Assembly: GCA_023390875.1 (NCBI GenBank) | Contig: JAEWCA010000493.1 | Coordinates: 1-6,570 of the forward strand | From: Actinomycetes bacterium | Lineage (GTDB): Bacteria > Actinomycetota > Actinomycetes > Actinomycetales > Cellulomonadaceae | Direction: 5' to 3' | Length of the DNA: 6,570 nt | Shown: in pieces, positions 1 through 6,570 of the stretch | Layout of the letters: the number at the start of each line of letters is the position of its first letter | How positions within the stretch are numbered: the stretch's first letter is position 1 | Program-made: the position numbers and the translations under genes | The notes under the pieces: model-generated | What the model saw: only the letters and a program-made list of their open reading frames with translations | The model's database searches: none | Told to the model about the DNA's origin: nothing

Positions 1-903
1 GTGCCGGGCCTCGACCCGGCCGCCGTGCTGCCGACGGTGGGCTCGAAGGAGCTCGTCGCGCTGCTGCCGTCGCTGCTGGGGCTGGGCGCCGGTGACGTGG
101 TGCTGCACCCGGCGACGGCGTACCCGACGTACGACGTCGGTGCGCGGCTCGCGGGTGCCACCCCGGAGCCGACGTCCGACCCGGTCGCCCGGCTCGGGCA
201 GGGCGGTGTCCGGCTCGTCTGGCTGAACTCGCCGGCCAACCCGGACGGCCGCGTGCTGGGGGTCGACGAGCTGCGGGCGGTCGTGGACGCGGCGCGTGCG
301 GCCGCCGAGCGCGAGGGCGAGCCGGTGGTCGTCGCGTCGGACGAGTGCTACGCGGAGCTGGCGTGGGACGAGCCGTGGGCGTCGTCGGGCGTGCCGAGCG
401 TGCTCGACCCCCGGGTGACCGGCGGCGACCTCACGGACCTGCTCGCGGTGTACTCGCTGTCCAAGCAGTCCAACCTCGCCGGTTACCGCGCGGCGTTCAC
501 CGCGGGCGACCCCGCGCTCGTCGCGCGGCTGCTCGAGACTCGCAAGCACGCCGGCATGATCGTGCCCGGGCCGGTGCAGGCGGCGACCGCGGCGGCGCTC
601 GAGGACGACGAGCACGTCGCGGAGCAGCGCGAGCGGTACCGGCGCCGCCGGCAGGTGCTGCAGGCGGCGTTCGAGGGTGCCGGCTACGCGGTCGACGGGT
701 CGCACGCCGGTCTGTACCTGTGGGTGCGGCCCGAGCACGGCGCGCAGGACTGCTGGGTCACGGTCGGCGACCTCGCCGAGCTGGGGATCCTCGTGGCGCC
801 GGGTGCGTTCTACGGCGCGGAGGCCGCCGGGCACGTCAGGGTGGCGCTCACCGCGACCGACGAGAAGGTCGCCGAGGCGGCCGCGCGCCTGACCGGGGCC
901 TGA
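1..903 (+). CDS. dapC: Succinyl-diaminopimelate aminotransferase DapC (3' part, start outside window)
   Basis: PLP-dependent fold-type I aminotransferase. It converts N-succinyl-2-amino-6-ketopimelate plus glutamate to N-succinyl-LL-diaminopimelate plus 2-oxoglutarate in the cytoplasm, as part of the lysine/DAP pathway. Residues here are counted from base 1. Visible motifs are GSKELVALLP (15-24), NSPANPDG with the PLP-contacting Asn (76-83), SDECYAEL with Asp114 and Tyr117 (PLP pyridine and phenol contacts), SLSKQSN with the Schiff-base Lys155, GYR with Arg163, and HVRVAL with the substrate-carboxylate Arg280. Family members are about 360-370 residues, so roughly 65-80 N-terminal residues lie left of the window; the GTG at base 1 is only the window edge. 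The assignment to DapC rather than another class I/II aminotransferase rests on the characteristic N-terminal motif and on dapD and dapE nearby. The gene reads toward gltA, 181 bases upstream of it. Confidence 0.88.
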   Translation: MPGLDPAAVLPTVGSKELVALLPSLLGLGAGDVVLHPATAYPTYDVGARLAGATPEPTSDPVARLGQGGVRLVWLNSPANPDGRVLGVDELRAVVDAARAAAEREGEPVVVASDECYAELAWDEPWASSGVPSVLDPRVTGGDLTDLLAVYSLSKQSNLAGYRAAFTAGDPALVARLLETRKHAGMIVPGPVQAATAAALEDDEHVAEQRERYRRRRQVLQAAFEGAGYAVDGSHAGLYLWVRPEHGAQDCWVTVGDLAELGILVAPGAFYGAEAAGHVRVALTATDEKVAEAAARLTGA

Positions 904-940
904 CCGCTGTGAGCGGCGTCACACCGAGCCGGATCGTCCG
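904..940 (+). terminator. Small hairpins after dapC, possible weak terminator
   Basis: Directly after the dapC stop, CCGCT (904-908) and AGCGG (912-916) form a perfect 5-bp stem with a 3-nt loop. A second 4-bp stem, CGGA/TCCG, lies at 930-940. No T-tract follows, so termination is uncertain; actinobacterial terminators often lack one. Stems this short also occur by chance at this GC content. Confidence 0.25.
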
Positions 941-969
941 AGGATTCGTCAGGGCGCACCAGCCGCAGG

Positions 970-975
970 TACCGT
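970..975 (+). promoter_or_regulatory. Possible -10 box for gltA
   Basis: TACCGT fits the actinobacterial TANNNT -10 pattern. A very weak -35-like TTCGTC lies at 945-950, 19 bases upstream. If used, transcription would start near 982 and give a leader of about 100 nt before the gltA ATG, which would contain the stem-loops at 1007-1070. No better -10 candidate was seen in the gap, but the motif is short and the evidence is thin. Confidence 0.3.
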
Positions 976-1026
976 CGAGCCTGGCCAACGAGGGCCTCCG
1001 AGCCGCCGGCCACCGGCCGCCGTCAT

Positions 1027-1070
1027 CGACCACCGGCTCCACGCGGTACCCCCGCCACAGCCGGTCGTCG
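1027..1070 (+). promoter_or_regulatory. Nested stem-loop in the gltA leader, abutting the ribosome binding site
   Basis: The arm at 1027-1038 (CGACCACCGGCT) pairs with 1059-1070 (AGCCGGTCGTCG) at 11 of 12 positions; the only mismatch is C1031/C1066. Inside the 20-nt loop, GCGG (1043-1046) pairs with CCGC (1052-1055). The structure ends one base before the Shine-Dalgarno. Just upstream, CGGCC (1007-1011) and GGCCG (1015-1019) form another 5-bp hairpin. ACCGGC at 1012-1017 could compete with the main left arm for the right arm, so two folds are possible. This may affect translation, mRNA stability or attenuation; the role is inferred. I recognise no known riboswitch class. Confidence 0.5.
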
Positions 1071-1071
1071 C

Positions 1072-1078
1072 AGGAAGG
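1072..1078 (+). promoter_or_regulatory. Shine-Dalgarno of gltA
   Basis: AGGAAGG lies 6 bases before the ATG at 1085 and fixes the gltA start. It is the only strong Shine-Dalgarno before a gene start in this window; the other genes appear leaderless or translationally coupled. Confidence 0.75.
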
Positions 1079-1084
1079 AACACC

Positions 1085-2383
<1,299 letters not shown>

Positions 2384-2512
2384 GCACCGTCTACCGCGGC
2401 GGCCGCGTGAGGCGAGCGCGCGACTACGTCCCGGTCGACGCCCGCTGATCCCCGCCACGACGGCGGCCGCGTGAGGCGAGCTCGCGACCACGTCCCGGTC
2501 GACGCGCGCTGA

Positions 2513-3418
2513 TCAGCCTGCGAGCGTCACGACCACGGTGCCGGGCGTGACCGGCTGCCCGTCGGTGACGGTGGTCCACGTGTCGCCGTCGGTCCGGTCC
2601 CACACCTGGTCGGCGACCTCGACGCGCGTGACGGCGAGGGGCTGCGCGACGGCGACGGCCCACTGGGCGACGGCCCAGCCGAGGCGCGATCGGTCGGTCT
2701 CGGGGCCGAGCGGCCCGGCGTCGAGCGCGACGTCGACGTCCCCGTCGGCGCTGGGCTGCACTTGCGCGGGAAGGTCGCCGAGGTCGCGCTGCACGCGTGC
2801 GACGAGCGCCTGCGCCGACCCGCTGCCCGGAGCGGCCTCCGCGAGCGTGCAGGTCAGCGCGTTCGGTGACCACCCGGTGAGCGCGGAGGCGTACGCGCGG
2901 GCGACGCCCTCGTGCTGCGCGTACGCGTCGGGGAACCCGGAGCGCTGCACGGCCTGGGCGGCCTCGGTGATGGGCAGCTGCTCGTACCCGTCGACCTTGG
3001 CGAGCCCGTCGTAGAACCGCCCGGTCGCGTACACGGGGTCGAGGATCTGCTCGGGCGTGCCCCAGCCCTGCGAGGGGCGCTGCTGGAAGATGCCGAGCGA
3101 GTCGCGGTCGCCGCCGGACAGGTTGCGCAGCTTGGACTCCTGCAGCGCGGTCGCGAGGGCGATCGTCACGGCGCGGGCCGGCAGGGTGCGACGCACGCCG
3201 ACGGCGGCGACGAGCGCGGCGTTGTCGGACTGGTCGGGCGTGAGGAACCACCGCGTGCCGTCGACGTTCGCGGCGCACCGCTGGGCGACGGGCGTCGTGT
3301 CGTGCTGCCGCAGCACGGTCACCACGAGCGTGACGGCGGCGGCGAGCACGACGAGCACGACGACCAGGCCGCACCCCGCGCGGGCGGCGCGGCGGCGGCG
3401 GGACCGTCGGCGGGCCAC
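2513..3418 (-). CDS. Membrane-anchored protein with lysozyme/transglycosylase-like motif, function unknown
   Basis: A 301-residue protein with an Arg-rich N-terminus (residues 3-13), one transmembrane or uncleaved signal-anchor helix (about 16-36), and a predicted extracytoplasmic remainder. The central block (about 83-145) reads ALATALQESKLRNL, then DRDSLGIFQQRPSQGWGT, then DPVYATGRFYDGL. It resembles lytic transglycosylase/goose-lysozyme-type domains, in which a Glu in an ESxxNP-like context (here Glu94) precedes a GLxQ-like segment (here GIFQQRP, 109-115). Cys48 and Cys190 flank the block and could form a disulfide. The C-terminal part (about 200-301) has no motif I recognise. As I recall, similar proteins are widespread in actinobacteria and mostly annotated as hypothetical; muralytic activity is inference. 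The start is GTG at 3418, 4 bases after the last base of the dapD stop codon (3 bases between), with no clear Shine-Dalgarno, so co-transcription and termination-reinitiation with dapD are likely. Confidence 0.8.
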   Translation of the reverse strand: MARRRSRRRRAARAGCGLVVVLVVLAAAVTLVVTVLRQHDTTPVAQRCAANVDGTRWFLTPDQSDNAALVAAVGVRRTLPARAVTIALATALQESKLRNLSGGDRDSLGIFQQRPSQGWGTPEQILDPVYATGRFYDGLAKVDGYEQLPITEAAQAVQRSGFPDAYAQHEGVARAYASALTGWSPNALTCTLAEAAPGSGSAQALVARVQRDLGDLPAQVQPSADGDVDVALDAGPLGPETDRSRLGWAVAQWAVAVAQPLAVTRVEVADQVWDRTDGDTWTTVTDGQPVTPGTVVVTLAG

Positions 3419-3421
3419 AGG

Positions 3422-4363
3422 TCAGTTCGCGTGCAGGGCGGCGTTCAGCTCGACGCCGGACCCCTGACGCGCGACGGCCTCGACGCCGCCGGTGAGCGAG
3501 TTGCGGCGGAACAGCACACCGTCGGCGCCGGCGAGGTCGCGGGCCTTGACGACCTTCGTCTCGCCGTCGACGAGCAGGGTGACCTTGGTGCCGGCGGTGA
3601 CGTACAGCCCGGCCTCGACGACGCAGTCGTCGCCGAGGGGGATGCCGACGCCCGCGTTGGCGCCGAGCAGGCTGCGCCGGCCGATGGACACGACCTCGCG
3701 GCCGCCGCCCGACAGGGTGCCCATGATCGAGGCGCCGCCGCCGATGTCGGAGCCGTCGCCGACGACGACACCGGCGGAGATCCGGCCCTCGACCATCGAC
3801 GTGCCGAGCGTGCCGGCGTTGTAGTTGACGAAGCCCTCGTGCATGACGGTCGTGCCGGGTGCGAGGTGCGCGCCGAGCCGGACGCGGTCGGCGTCGGCGA
3901 TCCGGACGCCGGTGGGCACGACGTAGTCGACCATCCGCGGGAACTTGTCGACGCCGAGCACGCTCACGGGCACGCCGGTCGCTGCGCGCAGGCGGGCGCG
4001 GGTCGTCTCGAAGCCGTCGACCGCGCACGGTCCGCGGTCGGTCCACACGACGTTGGGCAGCACGGCGAAGATGCCGTCGAGGTTCTGGCCGTGGGGCGCG
4101 ACGAGGCGGTGCGACAGGAGGTGCAGCCGCAGGTAGGCGTCCGCGGCGTCGGCGGGCGGCGTGTCGAGGTCCACGACGGTGCGGACGACCTCGACCCGCA
4201 CCCCGCGCAGGTCGTCGGTCCGCTCGCCGGCCGTGAGCTCGGCCGGCGCGGCCGCGTCGTCGGCGGGTGCGCCGAGGGCCGGGGCGGGGTACCAGACGTC
4301 GAGGGTGGTGCCGTCGAGGGTCACCGTGGCGAGGCCGAAGCCCCACGCCGTGCGCGCAGTCAT
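3422..4363 (-). CDS. dapD: 2,3,4,5-tetrahydropyridine-2,6-dicarboxylate N-succinyltransferase
   Basis: Transfers succinyl from succinyl-CoA to tetrahydrodipicolinate, committing it to the succinylase branch of lysine/DAP synthesis; cytoplasmic, and trimeric in the family. At 313 residues it matches the actinobacterial DapD type (M. tuberculosis Rv1201c, about 317) rather than the shorter proteobacterial type. The N-terminal domain runs to about residue 150. It is followed by a left-handed beta-helix of hexapeptide repeats, visible as [39 protein letters not shown] and [21 protein letters not shown]. The signature [20 protein letters not shown] carries Glu192, which appears equivalent to the active-site Glu of the mycobacterial enzyme. 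The ATG at 4363 lies exactly 7 bases after a TAGGGT -10 box, indicating a leaderless mRNA. It is divergent from dapE and heads a likely two-gene operon with the membrane protein at 2513-3418. Confidence 0.95.
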   Translation of the reverse strand: MTARTAWGFGLATVTLDGTTLDVWYPAPALGAPADDAAAPAELTAGERTDDLRGVRVEVVRTVVDLDTPPADAADAYLRLHLLSHRLVAPHGQNLDGIFAVLPNVVWTDRGPCAVDGFETTRARLRAATGVPVSVLGVDKFPRMVDYVVPTGVRIADADRVRLGAHLAPGTTVMHEGFVNYNAGTLGTSMVEGRISAGVVVGDGSDIGGGASIMGTLSGGGREVVSIGRRSLLGANAGVGIPLGDDCVVEAGLYVTAGTKVTLLVDGETKVVKARDLAGADGVLFRRNSLTGGVEAVARQGSGVELNAALHAN

Positions 4364-4370
4364 GCCGCCA

Positions 4371-4376
4371 ACCCTA
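4371..4376 (-). promoter_or_regulatory. -10 box of dapD, leaderless
   Basis: TAGGGT on the minus strand, with 7 bases (4370-4364) before the ATG of dapD at 4363. This places the expected transcription start at or next to the A of ATG. No ribosome binding site is needed and no good one is visible. There is no TTGAC-like -35 at 16-19 bases; that area is occupied by the inverted repeat at 4387-4405. Confidence 0.65.
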
Positions 4377-4386
4377 GGTCAACGGC

Positions 4387-4405
4387 GACCGCTTCCCGTG
4401 CGGTC
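4387..4405. promoter_or_regulatory. Perfect inverted repeat in the dapD/dapE divergent promoter region
   Basis: GACCGC (4387-4392), a 7-base spacer, and GCGGTC (4400-4405). The dyad is centred about 32 bases upstream of the inferred dapD transcription start, over its -35 position, and about 77 bases upstream of the dapE start. The position suits an operator for a dimeric regulator of dapD, but a 6-bp GC-rich dyad can arise by chance and no regulator is encoded in the window. Confidence 0.35.
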
Positions 4406-4459
4406 CGGCGGGCGGTCGCGGCGCGTCGGACGAGCCCCGCGGCGGCCGCCCGCCCCGGC

Positions 4460-4465
4460 TAGGGT
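4460..4465 (+). promoter_or_regulatory. -10 box of dapE, leaderless
   Basis: TAGGGT, then 7 bases (4466-4472), then the GTG at 4473. The box and spacing are the same as for dapD on the other strand. It decides the dapE start: an open frame extends further upstream to 4161, but that part overlaps dapD antisense and would precede this promoter. Confidence 0.65.
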
Positions 4466-4472
4466 CGCTCGT

Positions 4473-5591
4473 GTGACCGATGACGCCGCACGTACCGACA
4501 CCGCACCCGTGCCCCTGGACCTCGACGGCGACCTCGTCGACCTCACGCGAGCGCTGTGCGACCTGCCGTCGGTGAGCGGCGACGAGCGCCGGATCGCGGA
4601 CGCCGTCGAGCACGCCCTGCGCGCGTACCCGCACCTCGAGGTGCTACGGGACGGGGACGCCGTCGTGGCGCGCACGTCCACGGGCCGGCCGACGCGCGTG
4701 GTGATCGCCGGGCACCTCGACACGGTGCCGGTCGCCGACAACCTGCCGACGCGGGTCGTCGGCGAGGGCGTGCACGCGGAGATCTGGGGGCGCGGCACGG
4801 TCGACATGAAGGCGGGCGTCGCCGTGCAGCTCGTGCTGGCCGCCGAGCTGGCGAACCCGACGCACGACGTCACGTGGGTGTTCTACGACCACGAGGAGGT
4901 CGCCGCCGACCTCAACGGCCTGGGTCGTCTGGCGCGTGAGCACCCGGACTGGCTCGCCGCCGACTTCGCGGTGCTGTGCGAGCCGACGGCGGGCGGCCTC
5001 GAGGGCGGCTGCAACGGCACGATGCGCGTCGAGGTGCGGCTCACGGGCGTCGCGGCGCACTCGGCCCGGGCGTGGACCGGCACGAACGCCGTGCACGCCG
5101 CCGGCGAGGTGCTGCGCCGGCTCGAGGCGTACGAGCCGCGGTCCGTCGAGGTCGACGGCCTCGTGTACCGCGAGAGCCTCAACGCCGTCCTGATCTCGGG
5201 CGGCACCGCGACCAACGTCATCCCGGACGCGTGCGTCGTCACCGTGAACTACCGGTTCGCGCCGTCGACGTCCGTCGAGCAGGCCGAGGCGCACGTGCGG
5301 GACCTGTTCGACGGCTACGAGGTCGTCGTCGTCGACGCGGCGCCCGGGGCCCGTCCGGGGCTCGACGCCCCGGCGGCGCGGGACTTCGCGGCCGCGGTGC
5401 TCGCCGTGACGGGCGGGGCTCCGGCCCCGAAGTACGGCTGGACGGACGTCGCGCGGTTCTCCGCGATGGGCATCCCTGCCGTCAACTTCGGCCCGGGTGA
5501 CCCGCTGCTCGCGCACAAGGCCGACGAGCGCTGCCCGGCGTCCCAGATCGCCGTGACGCACCTCGCCCTGCGGGCGTGGCTGACCGCCTGA
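4473..5591 (+). CDS. dapE: Succinyl-diaminopimelate desuccinylase
   Basis: A di-zinc M20-family amidohydrolase that splits N-succinyl-LL-diaminopimelate into succinate and LL-diaminopimelate in the cytoplasm. It has 372 residues from the GTG, the usual family length. The metal and catalytic set is complete: His81 in GHLDTVP (with Asp83), Asp111 in [10 protein letters not shown], the catalytic base Glu141 and metal ligand Glu142 in YDHEEV, Glu170 in CEPTAGG, and His348 in LAHKADE. These correspond to E. coli His67, Asp100, Glu134, Glu135, Glu163 and His349. His196 in AHSARAW fits the dimerisation-domain His that reaches the partner's active site. The start is chosen from the TAGGGT box 7 bases upstream; there is no Shine-Dalgarno. 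It lies divergent from dapD and in the same direction as the LOG gene, but that gene appears to have its own promoter. Confidence 0.95.
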   Translation: MTDDAARTDTAPVPLDLDGDLVDLTRALCDLPSVSGDERRIADAVEHALRAYPHLEVLRDGDAVVARTSTGRPTRVVIAGHLDTVPVADNLPTRVVGEGVHAEIWGRGTVDMKAGVAVQLVLAAELANPTHDVTWVFYDHEEVAADLNGLGRLAREHPDWLAADFAVLCEPTAGGLEGGCNGTMRVEVRLTGVAAHSARAWTGTNAVHAAGEVLRRLEAYEPRSVEVDGLVYRESLNAVLISGGTATNVIPDACVVTVNYRFAPSTSVEQAEAHVRDLFDGYEVVVVDAAPGARPGLDAPAARDFAAAVLAVTGGAPAPKYGWTDVARFSAMGIPAVNFGPGDPLLAHKADERCPASQIAVTHLALRAWLTA

Positions 5592-5616
5592 CGAGCGCGC
5601 CCGACAGGATGGCGGC

Positions 5617-5642
5617 CCGGTCACGGCACGGTGACGAACCGG
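5617..5642 (+). terminator. Possible hairpin after dapE
   Basis: GTCAC (5620-5624) and GTGAC (5631-5635) pair around a 6-nt loop. CCG at 5617-5619 could pair with CGG at 5640-5642 beyond a small asymmetric bulge. No T-tract follows. It is plausible as a weak dapE terminator but is not strong evidence. Confidence 0.25.
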
Positions 5643-5659
5643 CGACAGAACCGGCGACA
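5636..5659 (+). repeat. Perfect 12-bp tandem repeat upstream of the LOG gene
   Basis: GAACCGGCGACA occurs twice without a gap (5636-5647 and 5648-5659), ending 48 bases before the -10 box of the LOG gene. It may be a simple duplication or a pair of protein-binding half-sites on one helix face; 12 bases is close to one helical turn. No function can be assigned. Confidence 0.75.
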
Positions 5660-5707
5660 GCCGTTCCTCACCCGCCCGGACCGACGTGCCGCCCGGGTCG
5701 GCGCGCC

Positions 5708-5713
5708 TAGAGT
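5708..5713 (+). promoter_or_regulatory. -10 box of the LOG-family gene, leaderless
   Basis: TAGAGT, 7 bases, then ATG at 5721. The geometry equals that of dapD and dapE. It selects ATG 5721 over the upstream in-frame GTG at 5631, which lies in the repeat-bearing intergenic DNA. Confidence 0.62.
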
Positions 5714-5720
5714 CGAACGC

Positions 5721-6542
5721 ATGAGCGACGACGGTCAGCCCGCTCCGGGCCACGGGTACCGCAAGGGTCCGGTGCTGCTGCGCGGCCAGCAGATCCCGGC
5801 CACCACCTCGGACCAGCGGCTGCTGAGCCGCAACGACCCCGCGGGCTGGCTGCACGACGACCCGTGGCGGGTCATGCGGATCCAGAGCGAGTTCGTGGAG
5901 GGCTTCGGCGCCCTCGCCGAGGTCGGCCCGGCGGTGAGCGTGTTCGGCTCGGCGCGGGTGCCGGCGGACCACCCGGACTACGCGCTCGGCGTCGAGGTCG
6001 GCAGCCGGCTCGCCGAGGCCGGGTACGCGGTCATCACGGGCGGCGGGCCCGGGATCATGGAGGCTGCGAACTGCGGCGCCAAGAAGGCGGGGGGCCTCTC
6101 GGTCGGGCTGGGCATCGAGCTGCCGTTCGAGCAGGGCATGAACGACTACGTCGACCTCGGCGTGAACTTCCGCTACTTCTTCGCGCGCAAGACGATGTTC
6201 GTGAAGTACTCCGAGGGCTTCGTGGTGCTGCCGGGCGGGTTCGGCACGTTCGACGAGCTGTTCGAGGCGCTCACCCTGGTGCAGACGCACAAGGTCATCA
6301 GCTTCCCGATCGTGCTCGTCGGCTCGGACTATTGGAGGGGCCTCATCGAATGGGCCTCCGGGCCGGTCCTCGAACGCGGCATGATCTCTCCCGTGGACCT
6401 GGACCTCATCAAGCTCGTCGACACCGCCGAGGAGGCGGTCTCGATCGTGCTCGCGCGCGGCGTGGAGCTGCGCGCCGAGGAGGAGGCGGCCGCCGAGGCG
6501 ACCGCGCAGGCCCAGCAGGCGGCCGAGAGCACCACCCGGTGA
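5721..6542 (+). CDS. LOG-family (TIGR00730) nucleotide 5'-monophosphate phosphoribohydrolase
   Basis: A 273-residue Rossmann-fold protein of the lysine decarboxylase-like/LOG family. These enzymes hydrolyse the N-glycosidic bond of cytokinin riboside monophosphate or AMP-like nucleotides to base plus ribose 5-phosphate. They are not lysine decarboxylases despite an old label. The phosphate-binding GGGPGIMEAAN starts at residue 107. The catalytic region has Arg156-Lys157 in FARKTMF and PGGFGTFDE (171-179) with Glu179. The N-terminal extension (residues 1 to about 65, with KGPVLLRGQQIP) is typical of actinobacterial members as I recall. The tail (about 249-273) is rich in Ala, Glu and Gln and probably disordered or helical. 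The location downstream of dapD/dapE parallels M. tuberculosis Rv1205, an experimentally studied LOG. Codons at 6330-6389 include unusual choices for this DNA (TAT, AGG, two GAA, TCT). The substrate is uncertain. Confidence 0.88.
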   Translation: MSDDGQPAPGHGYRKGPVLLRGQQIPATTSDQRLLSRNDPAGWLHDDPWRVMRIQSEFVEGFGALAEVGPAVSVFGSARVPADHPDYALGVEVGSRLAEAGYAVITGGGPGIMEAANCGAKKAGGLSVGLGIELPFEQGMNDYVDLGVNFRYFFARKTMFVKYSEGFVVLPGGFGTFDELFEALTLVQTHKVISFPIVLVGSDYWRGLIEWASGPVLERGMISPVDLDLIKLVDTAEEAVSIVLARGVELRAEEEAAAEATAQAQQAAESTTR

Positions 6543-6543
6543 C

Positions 6544-6558
6544 GCCGCGGCCCGCGGC
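6544..6558 (+). terminator. GC hairpin just after the LOG gene
   Basis: GCCGCG (6544-6549) and CGCGGC (6553-6558) form a perfect 6-bp all-GC stem with a 3-nt loop, starting one base after the TGA. This is a good candidate for a T-less actinobacterial terminator. The window ends 12 bases later, so a T-tract further on cannot be excluded. Confidence 0.4.
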
Positions 6559-6570
6559 CGCCGTCGAGGC

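Noticed and set aside
2384..2512. gltA tail copies as phage or integrative-element attachment sites
   Set aside because: No integrase, no element between the copies, and no tRNA; 64-65 bp spacing fits local duplication or recombination better. A past excision scar cannot be fully excluded.
2424..4346. Open frame of 640 codons on the minus strand in another frame of dapD and the membrane protein
   Set aside because: Extremely Arg-rich out-of-frame translation spanning two real genes; a product of GC-rich codon bias.
2912..4462. Long open frame of 516 codons on the plus strand opposite the membrane protein and dapD
   Set aside because: Antisense shadow of two well-supported minus-strand genes; low-complexity composition and no recognisable domain.
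4161..4472. N-terminal extension of dapE to an upstream in-frame ATG
   Set aside because: It would overlap dapD antisense and begin before the dapE -10 box; the extension is Arg/Ser/Pro-rich and unlike DapE. GTG 4473 fits family length.
5631..5720. N-terminal extension of the LOG gene to GTG 5631
   Set aside because: The extension runs through the tandem repeat and the -10 box, is Arg-rich, and the ATG at 5721 has perfect leaderless spacing.
4644..6290. Open frame of 548 codons on the minus strand opposite dapE and the LOG gene
   Set aside because: Crosses the intergenic spacer and two real genes, has biased composition, and no start signal was identified.

Overview
The window looks like a stretch of the core chromosome of a very GC-rich actinobacterium. 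Codon third positions are almost all G or C, GTG starts occur, and the protein types match Micrococcales, perhaps Cellulomonas-like; the genus is an inference from resemblance only. Nothing in it looks like a mobile element, CRISPR array, tRNA or rRNA.

Layout, left to right. The 3' part of dapC (succinyl-diaminopimelate aminotransferase, start lost at the left edge) runs rightwards to 903. A 181-base gap holds small hairpins and a strong stem-loop beside the ribosome binding site of gltA (citrate synthase, 1085-2383). After gltA come two extra degenerate copies of its last 11 codons (2384-2512). Two leftward genes follow on the minus strand: dapD (tetrahydrodipicolinate N-succinyltransferase, 4363-3422), then a membrane-anchored protein with a lysozyme/transglycosylase-like motif (3418-2513). 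dapD is divergent from dapE (succinyl-diaminopimelate desuccinylase, 4473-5591) across 109 bases. dapE is followed by a LOG-family nucleotide phosphoribohydrolase (5721-6542), and the window ends in a GC hairpin.

How the genes fit together. Three enzymes of the succinylase branch of lysine/meso-diaminopimelate synthesis are here. DapD uses succinyl-CoA, DapC transfers an amino group from glutamate and releases 2-oxoglutarate, and DapE frees succinate and LL-diaminopimelate. Citrate synthase, the entry to the TCA cycle that supplies succinyl-CoA and 2-oxoglutarate, sits between them. The dapD/dapE divergent pair with a nearby LOG gene resembles the Mycobacterium tuberculosis Rv1201c-Rv1202-Rv1205 neighbourhood.

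Most noteworthy non-coding signals: (1) the triplicated 3' end of gltA, whose copies differ mainly at synonymous positions; (2) three genes (dapD, dapE, LOG) with a TAGNGT -10 box exactly 7 nt before the start codon, indicating leaderless transcripts; (3) a nested stem-loop directly before the gltA Shine-Dalgarno; (4) a perfect inverted repeat over the -35 area of dapD. I see no clearly novel multi-gene system; the interest is in these regulatory and repeat structures and in the uncharacterised membrane protein.
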